Assembly (NCBI GenBank): GCA_944470555.2
Contig: OX104134.1
Location: 108,866,701-108,930,700, forward strand
Direction: 5' to 3'
DNA length: 64,000 nt
Origin: Heterobilharzia americana
Lineage: Eukaryota; Platyhelminthes; Trematoda; Strigeidida; Schistosomatidae
Under the pieces are notes generated by a model, which did no database searches, had not been told where the DNA came from, and saw only the letters and a program-made list of their open reading frames with translations. Positions within the stretch are counted from its first letter, which is position 1, and the number at the start of each line of letters is the position of its first letter. Below are positions 45,050 through 55,744 of this stretch, one piece after another. The translations under genes were made by a program, and so were the position numbers.

Positions 45050-47280
45050 CCTGTCCGACTGAATGAATCTGTAGCAACTAGAGGAAGCCGGGGCACTCAT
45101 CGATGTCTCCTTGCGATCTCCACCTACGACCCACCGACTGCAGTTCCGATGAAGTGAAAGATAGGTTCTACCCGAAGCTGTCGGTTTTGCTACATAAAGC
45201 AAAACGTTCAGATGTAGTCGTAATCACAGGCGACTTCAGCACCCAAGGAGGAAAGCTGAACCGATCGAAAAGACATCTTGGAAGTCTATAAGGCATCCCA
45301 TGTCAAGGAACCGACAACGGTGATTGTCTCCTACAACTTTGTCCTGACAATCATTTGTTTCTGGCCAGTATGACTTCAAGTATAAGGAAAGCTTTTCTCG
45401 TATGGCGTCCGCCGACACCAAACCAACAGTGGATACAGATAGATCATATTGCTATCAATCTTCATTGAAGAGGATCGGTGGAGAATTTCCACTCTTTCCG
45501 AAGTACTTGTTTGAACTCCGATCACGCGTTAGTCCGGGTGCGTGTTCGTTCACTCCGTTCTGGTCGCAGGAAAGACATCAGTGGGGCATATGTGTATTTG
45601 GAAGATGAGTATGCCAAGTGCATATTCAGGAACAAAATAGAAAGTCTTTTTTGAGTAAGGCAACAATCCTCTTCCTGATAAAATGTGCTGTAATATTCAT
45701 TCTGCTATAGAAACTGGTAAAGTCAGTTAGTAACCGCTTTATCCAAAGGTAAAGGCTATCCGAAGCCAGAGAATTTTATCAACTTCATGCGAACTGTTTG
45801 ATGTGAAAAGACTAATTCCAAGTAACTATGATCGTGATAAAGCGCAAAAGCAAGTTAGGCGTCAGTCAGTGTAGAGTCTGCAATGATTGCGATCGGTAGT
45901 GGTTGGCGACGGCAAAAGACGTGGAGCAGCCATCAGCATCAGTTGATACCAAGCAGCTCTTTAAGCGTATTAAGGAAACGCATGGAGAGGATTATGATTG
46001 ACGCCATCGTCTTAATGGTTGCCTAATAACCTCTCTTGACAGATGGCTAGAACGTCAGGTAGAACACTGAAGCACAGTTCAGCTGGCCTACAGATACGCT
46101 GTAGTTGACTATCATGCAACCCAATTTTGCTTTGGATATGCATGTGTCCTGTATCTCTTGGAAGTTGCTATGGTTATTTCAAACCTGAAACGATCCAAAA
46201 CAGCGAGACCTGGAAGTTTGTCACAAGAGGAAATAAGTGAAAAATTAACTAAGCTAACCGAGATGCTACATGGTAAGCTGAAATCAGAGGTAGTCCTATC
46301 AAACTGGTGTAGATAACTGATCACTCAAATCTGCGAGAAAGGTGAAAAGTCTATGACAGTCTTAACGGGATCAGTTCGACTAACCTAAAATCAAAGATCG
46401 TGAGATCTCCAGTCTACGAAACCCAAGTGAGGTTTGAAAACAACGAAAAACTCAAGAGAGCCAGACGAGGGTATGTCAAACGTCACAGAAAGTGACTTAC
46501 TTCTAGGACGGCACCTGGTTGACTTGAAGCATGCAATCATATAGTCCTGTAAGCCGAAGACACTGACAAAAAAGAGGGTCTTGTGAAAGGTTTAGGCAGA
46601 AATCGGAGTGTTTGGTTAGCATGCGTTTGGCACTTGTCATATGTTATACAATGTTTCGTGATTGGTCTGCACCAGCTCAGAATTTAAGGATGGAGTGAAG
46701 TAGCAGAATGCGTTGACCAGTTTATTTACTTGGGAGTTGCATCAGTCCAAATAGCCTGAATAGTGACAAAATTTCAGGTTGAGTGCAGAAGACCTGCCTG
46801 GAATTTTCCAGCTTGCTGTTGCTGTCGAGAAATCTTACTACCCTTTGAGGGACGAGTAAACTACACAACAGTTGTCTGTCTTATTATACGGATACCAGAT
46901 ATGGCCATTGAAAGTGGCAAATATAAACAGATTACAGGTTTATGTAATGCAATATGTATTTAGTAAGCTGCCTAACACACTGGTAAATGACTACGTAGTA
47001 TACAGTTACGTAGGTTATGAGATTTTATCGACTGTGACTTGGGCGCGTGTTTCTCATTCTGAGGCAATACCCACTTCGGCGTACGATGTAATCCAAAATT
47101 GTATTGGTTTCTAAGTAGTCTAAAGATGGTCAGGTCAAAGTGCTACATCAATCCAGGAAGTCTTTGACTGTTGGCCTTGAACCTTTTGGTGAAGTGTAGA
47201 CTGTCTGACTGGAGTTCCGGAAGAAATAGGAATCAGACATTGGAAACTTTTTGTTATAGCTCAGAATGAGTCAAAATGGC
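45050..47280 (+). pseudogene. RTE-B element, highly decayed
   Basis: Plus-strand pieces follow the order of an RTE-B polyprotein: endonuclease (45.15 kb, PTDCSSDEVKDRFY and VVVITGDFSTQ; 45.4 kb WRPP-like; 45.5 kb SDH-like SDHAL region), linker (45.95 kb, KQLFKRIKETHGED; 46.05 kb RWLERQVEH) and RT start (46.2-46.4 kb, EEISEKLTKL...EVVLSNW). From ~46.5 kb come a post-palm region and the C-terminal part (46.89 kb, LLYGYQIWPLKVANINRLQV). Between ~46.4 and 46.5 kb most of the palm is missing. Stops and frameshifts are everywhere. Confidence 0.68.
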
Positions 47281-47394
47281 TCACTTGTATGCATTCTCTA
47301 TCTTCTCCACAGTCCTAGACATTAGGCTAACCGTCATCTATGTATTCCACCTCACACAGTTTTTCTTGATAATTTTTTCTACCTCACTTTTTCT

Positions 47395-47990
47395 TCCACT
47401 TCACTTACTTAGGGAGTTGCATCAGCTCGAACTTGTTACTGATAAAATCTCAGCTGGGATACAGAAAGCTTGTTTGGCACTTGACAACTTGCGTCATCTG
47501 TAGTGTCGAGTGATGAGATATCTGACTACCCCTTAAAGGACGAGTATACTGCACTGCGGTCGGTTTTGTCCTATTATGCAGTTGAATATGGCTGTTAGAA
47601 GTAGAGGATATGAAGAGACTACGGGGTTTCGACTATAGTTTCCTTCGTAGCGTTGGTCGCACGTAGTGGAATCAGCATGTTAGCAATGTCGATGTTTGCG
47701 GAAGGTACTACACAAGAAAAGAAATTCGGTGGATAAGGTGAATTTTCAGCTACCGAGATGGCTTGGACAAGTGTTACACATGCCGAGCCACCGCCCATCT
47801 CGATGTCCCATGCTAGAAGTTGGATTAGGTTAGAAGAAGGTTCAAAGTAACCCGACCAAGACATGGCACCAGTCGATGAACTATCTGACTTGGTTGCATC
47901 CCTATGGGGAGATGTAGACTACCTGACTGGGCTTCCCGAGACGATTGGAATAAGATGTTGAGGAGTCTTGATGACAAGGCTGGAAATCGG
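47395..47990 (+). pseudogene. RTE-B C-terminal fragment, second copy in tandem
   Basis: It repeats the last part of the preceding element in the same orientation: ttcacttacttagggagttgcatcag (also near 46725), the WPLRVED-like region (47585, gttgaatatggctgttagaagtag) and the final GRCRLPG-like region (47.9 kb). It is a separate 5'-truncated fragment downstream of the first. Confidence 0.65.
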
Positions 47991-48004
47991 TTACAATGAC
48001 GGCT

Positions 48005-48260
48005 TAGATGTATTCCCTTTTTAACGTATTCTAGAGCTTGAACATTTTCATTAACTTTCCCATATATCTTTCTCTACTTTGATATCAGTCTTTTTCCGTT
48101 CACTTATTGTTTCCATGCTACTGTAAAGTATGATGGCTTGAACTGATACCCTTGGGTGGAGGTTGTATAATGATTTTGTCAGCTTGCTTATCTGTCTGAC
48201 TTACTCTTTGCATGCTCCTGTGAACTGTTGCAAGGTGTACCGGTGAATGTTTGTTCCAAG
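48005..48260 (+). repeat. Unclassified dispersed repeat R, copy 4
   Basis: Shares tttgatatcagtctttttccgttcacttattg, catgctactgtaaagtatg and gattttgtcagcttgctt with repeat R at 21.5-23.7 kb. As at 23.16 kb, it follows directly after an RTE-B fragment. Confidence 0.55.
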
Positions 48261-48264
48261 CTCT

Positions 48265-49385
48265 CAGTTGGTTGGTCTGTCTCCTTGTTCGCCAATTATC
48301 ATCTTTTTTTCAATCTCTTTATTAAATCTAGTCAACCCTTTAGTGTTGCGTATCACGGCTTTCTTTTTAATTTTTCACTATCTATCACCGTTCGTGGTTT
48401 TCAGAAATATTTTTAGCCAGTGGCTTTGTGTTCCCTAAGTCTTAACATTTTAATGTGGAAGTCTCATCACCAGGTTTAGTGGCGCTCTTCACACCAACCT
48501 CATAAAGAAGCTTTTATATATTCTTAGTTTGCATTCAGTCTGCTTCCTCTTCTTGTCGTAATAAGAGCTAATTGGAATAAAATTTATTCTATCAGCTATT
48601 TAGAATGCAATCACTTTGACAAACTTTTATTTCTCTTTTACGTGGTTACCTTTCATCTTGGTGGGATGTTATGAGCATATTGCAATGCCAGGTCCTGTAT
48701 TGCTACGGACTGAGCCTCTGGTTGCGAATTATTGATTGTATACTGCTTTTCCTACAGCAGACTGTGCATTATATAGAGTCTCGCCAGTATTGAGATTGCT
48801 ACCATTTTCAGATAGATACCTAGATGCCTTCTCCCTAAGTACAGATTTGATTTTCTCGTCTTCCAGTTGGGTGCACAACAAAACAGCATATGATTACCTG
48901 TGTTAGTTCGCAGGTATGGGATTCCATAGAAAACCCCAACACCATTCTAATTATCTTAGTTTCTCTATACAAGCATTGCGATTACATACTGATGTGATCG
49001 TATCTAAACGTTTTACTTTCCATACTAAAATCGACAGCTGTCGATAAAACCTGTACTGTTAAGTTCTCTCAATCATTTCTGGTTTTCTGCTTAGCAAAGG
49101 ACTCGAGTAAAGAAGCTTACTGGGAAAACTATCCCATGTAATCATAGTACCAGTTTTTAAAATAGCATGAACTGTTTATATCGATGGGGTTTAGTATGAG
49201 TTTTGGGTTTATTAGGAAACAAAATTTCATGTGCAGAGATACTAGGTGGACGTGCACACTTCTTAAACTGTGCTTCTTTAAGCCTAGTGTAACATGATAA
49301 AAGCAGTGGCTGTAATTAACATTATCGGACAAGAAAACTCATTTGTAATAAGTGCATTTTTGTATATTTCTAGGCAGATTATCTC
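48265..49385. other. AT-rich stretch, nothing recognised
   Basis: No supported feature. Confidence 0.4.
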
Positions 49386-49389
49386 CTGC

Positions 49390-49560
49390 TAAAGTATTTA
49401 AGTACTATGGCCTTCGTAATATTCCTCACATGTAATGAAATCACCATATGAGCAATTTGGAGTTTAAGGTTAAGCGAACCACTCAATGAGGTTGACAACC
49501 TTCGTCGTTTGAGATTTTTAGGACCAACCGACCCCTTGTTTACTTCAATACAATATTATT
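49390..49560 (+). pseudogene. RTE-B C-terminal fragment
   Basis: The plus strand reads VFKYYGLRNIPHM, then SNLEFKVKR, then NEVDNLRRLRFLG. It aligns with the 'VFDhRCLRniaRi ... vSN.EVr.RV ... vvNLhrLRWLGH' block of RTE-B. Very short and broken. Confidence 0.55.
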
Positions 49561-49997
49561 TTAAATAAGGTTAAACTGTAAAAAGGTAAAGACTAGTTCA
49601 ATACTCGGTATTTATTCATGAAATCTTTGACTACTGGTGTGAACCTTATAGTCAGAGTCCGTAAAACAACCGAAAAGAAATAATTGGAGAAATTTGAGGA
49701 CACTTTAGAATTGCTAGCTTTATTGAAGATACACTTGTATGTCATACTGTCTTACTCGTTATATCGTGTATCCGTATTCCCTTTATTTGTTCATCATTTT
49801 ATGGCTTTCAGCGGCTGTTTTCATCCTTCCCACTATTTTATCTTTCATTGTGTTGCCCACTTTCATATGCTGACGTGAAGTCTCGCACATTGGACCATAA
49901 GTCTATAATGCCCATCGGAAAGTAATTGAGAGAAGCTGTAAATTTTGATGATTATTTTACAAAGGTTTGATAAGACTATGGTAATTTGCTTGGTTGT

Positions 49998-50056
49998 GGC
50001 TAGCAGAAAAATCCAGGATACACGTTTTGTCCTATTTAGAGCTCATCAGATTGACT
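49998..50056 (-). ncRNA. Hammerhead ribozyme relic (Sm-alpha-type repeat fragment)
   Basis: Minus strand: an intact CTGATGA (50049-50043), stem II GCTC / GGAC (50042-50039 with 50032-50029, one mismatch), AAAAC in place of GAAAC (50028-50024) and the cleavage triplet ATC (50019-50017), then CTGGATTTTTCTGCTAGCC as in the 7.6-kb repeat. The G12 change should abolish activity. The tRNA-like head is not attached. Confidence 0.7.
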
Positions 50057-50064
50057 AGTTTATT

Positions 50065-50455
50065 ATTTGCGAATGGCGTTGTGACTGAGCGTTTCAGTTC
50101 TCCGATTCTGCCATATGTTCATGAAAAAAGTATGCATTGTTTTAGCATTCTAAGCTACCTACTGAAGTGTTTTTCTATGACGAAATTACCCATGCCCATT
50201 ATTTAACAGATTTTCATGGATAGACGTAAAAGAATGTTCAAGTCAGGCCCAGGCCGCGTCGTCCTGTTCGCAATAGCAGTGTAAGTTGTGTAAAAAATCT
50301 ACTTTATTCAGTTATTTTGGTCTAGCTTTGTTTAATAATGCATGAGATTATCATTCATATGGTTTCAGGTGGTTGGTAACGAGACAGAGGAAGCTTTCAC
50401 TTAACTGTCTTCTGCGTCTAAAAGTTGTGAACCATAAGTTCCTTTGGTTGTTATT
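50065..50455. other. Nothing recognised
   Basis: No supported feature. Confidence 0.35.
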
Positions 50456-50458
50456 TTA

Positions 50459-51185
50459 TCATTATTATTATTATTTTTATTAGAACACAAACATGGTACA
50501 ACAAGGGGACTAAGAAGTGGGCCACACAATAATATAACCATATGAGGAGGTAAAGCGCAGAGAAGTGGGTAAAAAGAAAAGCACAATAAGAATAGTATGG
50601 TTAGAAAAAACAGTCCAGTTAGATACATGCAAAACAAAACATTCATTACTTTACAGTAACAGAAGATAGAAGATAGATACAACGTGACCACCACTAGTTT
50701 CGATTCTGAACCATATCTGATAATGTCTCAAGCCACTGAGTCGCGTTACCTCTCGAACTCCGCGCAGGGAGTCGTGATTCACCGACAGATGCTAACCCGA
50801 TGCAACTATCCTTCATCCCATGACGTCACGTCGTACACTGACCAACCATCCACTTCCACCCAGTCCCACGGTTAGCAAACAATGAACAGTATGGAAGCCA
50901 TTAGAACGATATGCGCAACATGTCCAAGCCACCGAAGCCGATGTTTCCAGATGACTTCACTTACTAAATGACGATCTCCACCATGCCCGAACACGCTGTC
51001 GTACCTCAGAACTACTTACATGTTGTCGCCACTGAATACGAGCAATCCTACGGAGACAATGATGATTGAACACAGAGTGGTTGCATATCCTAAGCTCGGA
51101 GAGGCCAGGTTTCACAGGCACAGAACTGCTCGCACGGACACGTTGTAAACTCAACTTTTTAAAGTCAGACTCCATTCATCCAAAT
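50459..51185 (-). mobile_element. RTE 3' fragment with (TAA)n-type tail
   Basis: Minus strand: C-terminal RTE residues FNHHCLRRIARIQWRQHVSS (~51065), then near 50.72 kb LETLSDMVQNRN and a final WWSRCIYLL before an untranslated stretch. An (ATT)n run on the plus strand at 50459-50485 would be the tail. It is 5'-truncated, and its 5' edge adjoins the 3' end of the next element. Confidence 0.6.
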
Positions 51186-51189
51186 GAGC

Positions 51190-54100
51190 ATAGGACCAGA
51201 CATTACTGCGTAACGATCCAAGTTGCAACACCTCATATCATTACATCAAGTAAAAAGGCAGTCAACTGCAAGATGATGATAAGAAAATTCAGTCACAAGA
51301 AATGTAAAGTACTCAAAGAGAGAAATGAAAAAACGAGGAAATAGTGAGATTCAGAATAGCGTTTAGATGAGGATAATGTGTGCATACATCTGCACCACTG
51401 ACTTCGTTCTGAGTCATATCACCTATAGTCTCCAACCAATGGTTTCACTTATCCCACGGACCAGACAACCGGCTAGTCTGCATAGCTCCACATAGCTCAA
51501 AGCAGCAGTCAAACACTTCATACATTGGTGCCATGTTTTGGTCTGGCCACCTCGGGCCTTTTTCAGTCCGGACCTGCTTCGGCCAACAATGTGTGAAGAG
51601 GCAGACGGCGACTAGGCATACGTAACACATGTCCCAACCATCTCAGTCGATGAAGGTTCACAACCGTGTCAACTGACTTACCTCTTCCCCATAAAACTAC
51701 ATCTGACTTCTGCGTTACTCATGTGGTGACACCACGGAATACGTCCTATACTACGAAGGCAACGGTGGTCAAACACAAGAAGCCTTCTCATGTCTTCCAC
51801 CTTCAATGGCCATGTTTCACATCCATACAGTAGAACAGACCGAACTCCTGTTCAGTACACGCGAACCATAATAGACAATCGGATCTCATGCGGCACCTCA
51901 GATGACGTAATTTGGGAAAAGTCAAACGAGCCTCTCGTATTCGTGCAGAGATTTCATCGAGTACTGAGCCAGCCACCACAGCTGGTCACACATACCAGGT
52001 AAGTGAAGTGGTCAACACAATCAACCACTACACTCTCTAGTGTTAGCTACTGTGGGGCACCGTTGAAGACCAATCCTGGAGCAACAATTTGCACTTAGGT
52101 GGTGGGAAACGCATCCCGAACACTCTAAAATTGCCGGATCTAAATCCTGCCTGGTTTTCTCGGGCTTGCTGTTCCGAGCTCCACTCAGGCGTCGAAGAAT
52201 TATAGAACCTAGGATCTTGGACATTATGTTCGTCAAGCTGATTCTTCTGTGGTTATCACAAGAGAACTTCTCGCCCTTCTTGAAGACTGAAATAATCAGT
52301 GATTTAGACCAGTCAGAAGTGATCGTGTTTGATTCCCAATTACTAGTTAACACTTCCGTTGACCTGACTAAGAGGAACCAGTGGTTGGAGACCCTAGGTG
52401 ATATGGCTCAGAACCGAAGTCAGTGGCGCAGATGTATACACACATTATCCTCATCTTAACAACGCTATACCGAATCTCACTATTTTGTCACTCCTCTTTC
52501 CTTTCTTCTCGTACTTTATATTTCTTTTGACTGCATTCACTTATCTTCATCCTTCACCTCACTACCTTTTTACTTGATGTGCTGATATGAGGTGTGGCAA
52601 CTCGGACCGTTACGCAGTAATGCCTGGTCCTATGTTGATAATGATGATGATGATGACTAAGAGCACTCTATCACCATCCTTGTATACCTCAGGAGTTGGT
52701 CCGTCTGATCCTGCCGCCCTTCCTCGTTTCAAGTTACCTGAAGCTTTCTCGACTTCAGCAAGTGTTGGGGGGCCTATCTCAATATTCCATTCAGGATTCG
52801 ACTGGATAGCGGGCAACGCAATCGTGGCTGGTAGCCAGTTAAACTGTTCCTCAAAGTGTTCTGCCCATTGTCCCAGTCGTCTTCCTTGTGAGTGATTCAC
52901 AGACCCGTCCTTCTCCGCTATGGTCTCACTAACCGTTGTTGACCTTCCCGCCAGTTTCCTTAATAAGTCTAAATAACTGTCTACTGTTACCAATCGCCGC
53001 CATCTTTAGCCTTCGCTGCCCATCACTGTTCTCGGTCGTTGCGCAGACTTTTCTTCAGTCTACTTTTAAGTTGTACTCGCTCTTCATTGTACTCAGAGCC
53101 TGTAGGGATGCGTTCACGTGCATCCATTAGTTCGGAAGAAGCTGTTGATATCCACTGGCTCTTTCTAGCCACCTTTTCGGAGTCGGCTACGGTCTTCAGC
53201 GCTGCTTTTACGGTAGACTGGAGATGGCACCAAGCTTCTTCTAGATGAGTGATAGTCTTCTGTTCCGATAACTATCTGCCCAACTTCTCAGTAAACACGA
53301 CTTTGGTGTTTTCGTTGTCCAGCAGGACTCGTGGTGGTTTTGTTGCCAAATTTTCCTTATATCCATTAAGACGCGAGCATTTAGGCGCTCGGACCAACGC
53401 GTGATCGCTTTCCAAGCATTTACTTCAGAGGGAGAGGCAGTCTTCCACTGATCCTCTGCAGCGATGACTGATAGCAATGTGGTCTATGTGTCCATCGCTG
53501 AGTTAAGGTTGGTGGATGCCGCGTCAGATAGTGTCTTTCTTTGTCTGAAATTTGTGCTAGCTAAAAATAGGTGGTTGTCTGAGCACAGTTGTAGTAGGCG
53601 ATTACCGCTACCTGTTCGTTCAGCTGGGATTCTGAAAGTGCCTTTCTGCCTCACTCAGTCTACCCACCTGTGCGTTGAAGTCACCTGCAACAACCACCAC
53701 GTCCGAATCGTTGGCTTTCGAGAGGAGGTTAGACAGTTTACGGTAGAACTCGTTCTTCAATTCAACGGAATTACAGTAAGTGGGTACGTAAGCAGAGATT
53801 ATAAAGAAACAACGGCGAGTTTTACTTCCTTTTAGTTCTCACTGTGCCGTTCAGCCTCATAGGGCAGAGGCGACTATCAACTAGGATCCAGTCTAGTAGT
53901 GAGTTTTCTGCCTTAGTGCTTAATGCTATGCCTACACCTGCAAGATCACGAGAACTAGCCATCGAATCTCCAGAAACTCGAAGGGTGAGTTTTGCGGATT
54001 CATCAGATTGGTCAGGAGATGTTAGGTAAATAACCACACTTGGGTCCTGTATGCGAGCCTCACAAATACAGCACATATCCATGGCCCGAGTTGCTAGAGT

Positions 54101-54870
54101 CTTGGCCAATGAAGCTTGTTGACCAGCTTGACGTATGACGCGGACATTGAAGGCTCCAATATGTAGTTTGGAGCGTGGTTTAAGGAGACCAGTGACGCTG
54201 TTCTGTGGATTCAGATCGTTGTCGAAGGCTGCAGAGGTAGGAGAAATTGAAGATGATGTAGTATCGTTAATCGAGAGACGTGAAGGAAGATTAGGAGGTA
54301 ATGATGAGGGAGGTGGATAGCAGTCAAAAGAAACTTGAGTGCTGTTAGAGTTGTGAGGGCGGCTGACACTTCCCGGCTACCCACACCGTGAAAGGCTATT
54401 TCTTTTTAAGTTACCTGAAAGAGATTTGTGTGACCGCAGAGCCCATCAGACATCTGCTTGAGGCCTGTCACACGTAGCCTTTTGTGTATGGTTGTTTTGA
54501 ACTTTTGTTGTTTTGGGGCCGGATGATCGAAAGGAAACGACGAATGAACCAACACCGCCAACCCGGCAGACCATGGGGCGTGGTGGAGTGTGTTATTTTT
54601 GGGACCGACCTTTTCTAAGCCCCCCTTCCATTGAGGAGGCAGCATCAGCATGGCACTGCTGGTCATTCAAGTAAAATACCTTACTGCTGTCACACCCCAT
54701 CCAGCTAGCAGCAGTACGACTTCGCCCTCAGACCCCCACCATAGTGTAGTAGTTTGCACCACAACGGCAACTGCTTTTCGTCTAACCACTTTCCAACAGA
54801 CCTTTTTGGTATGGTAGGACACAATTTATTGTCCATATTCATATTAATAAATATGGACAATAAATCGTGT
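51190..54870 (-). mobile_element. RTE-B element, near full length, RT palm deleted
   Basis: On the minus strand: a 5' region (54.87-54.35 kb, shared with 25.1 and 20.5 kb), endonuclease (54.3-53.5 kb), linker (53.5-52.6 kb), RT start (52.99-52.15 kb), and then directly the post-palm and C-terminal parts (52.13-51.4 kb). The 3' end (ccaagttgcaacacctcata, ~51215) matches the end of the 16.9-kb copy. The palm is missing at ~52135. Confidence 0.78.
51400..54300 (-). pseudogene. RTE-B polyprotein remains
   Basis: Endonuclease start with KLHIGAFNVRV and MDMCCICEARIQDPSVV (54.16-54.03 kb; frame 54109-53822). Linker frame 53477-53241 (WKTASPSEVNAWKAITRW). RT-start frame 52993-52610 with LDLLRKLAGRS, RRLGQWAEHFEEQF and RGRAAGSDGPTPEVYK. 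Frame 52353-52021 has WSKSLIISVFKKG and ISLTNIMSKILGSIILRRL, then jumps to sequence just after the palm (GLQRCPTVAN...). No YADD box is present. The C-terminal parts to 51.4 kb are broken by stops. Confidence 0.78.
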
Positions 54871-54872
54871 CC
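54817..54872. repeat. Near-perfect hairpin at RTE-B 5' end
   Basis: Arms 54817-54839 and 54850-54872 are 23 nt each and complementary at 22 positions, around a 10-nt loop. The right arm (atggacaataaatcgtgtcc) resembles 32170-32190 (tggataataaatcatgtcc), next to a Penelope-like fragment. Confidence 0.85.
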
Positions 54873-54924
54873 GAAACGTTATCCATTAAATGACATTTCT
54901 AATAGACAGATTAAAATGGAACCT

Positions 54925-55715
54925 CCACCAGCACTTATACAAATACCCAGATACACGAACTTTTTAACTACTCCCAACGGCTCACCCCCAAGGGTGAGCG
55001 CAGACACAGGCTCCTGCCAACCTTGCTAAAGTACTTTGCAATTCGATGGTGCGGAACACTTACCATACTTATAGAGGCTAATCGCCAACTGATTAAGTGC
55101 CATTTGAGTAGCCTGTGTGTTATTACACAGTAAGATGATATCGTCCATATATTCAAGGTCGAATACCCGTTCTCCGGGTAGTAGATCTACACCACCATCA
55201 CACACCTTCAGAGCTATCTCGAGAAATCGGGAAAGGCTACCTAACACCACTACTGGTTTGGAACAATAGAGACAGCTGATTGTATACCTTCACTCTACCT
55301 GAATTGTTATTATATAAGGCTTTCAAAATGTTGATAAATTCCTCAGACGCGTCCCTCACTAACAGACAATTCAAGAGTACATCTCTATCCAGCGAATCGA
55401 AGCCACCCCCAATGTAAAGAAACAAAATGATTGTTGGCCTGCAATACGTGTGGTGATGTTCATGCATCTGGCTGAGGGTGAACACATGACCAATCCATTC
55501 TCGACCGGAAATAAACCCGGCCTGCTCCTCGCGAATCATTTTCTCACGCATTTTACAAAGCCTCAGAAGTATAATAGCAGCCAATATTTTCGACGCGACT
55601 GGTGACAGACTAATACCCTGATGATCACCACATACATGAAATAGACCCTTTTCAATGATGGCCTCATTCCAGAGTGATGGAACACTCAGTCTGCCATACC
55701 TATATACCAACCAAT
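54925..55715 (-). pseudogene. RTE-type reverse transcriptase fragment with intact YMDD
   Basis: The minus-strand frame 55710-55237 runs through the RT N-terminal half: ISLSPVASKILAAIILLRL, REEQAGFISGREWIGHVFTL and GGGFDSLDRDVLLNCLL (where the family's first catalytic Asp block 'LD.raAFDSLDR' reads YIGGGFDSLDR). A shifted frame 55250-55026 continues with GGVDLLPGERVFDLEYMDDIILLC, so the catalytic Asp pair is intact. Similarity stops at ~54925. It lies between RTE-B and CR1 remains and is truncated at both ends. Confidence 0.78.
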
Positions 55716-55744
55716 ATACAAATGAAAAGAGAAAAAAAGATGAC

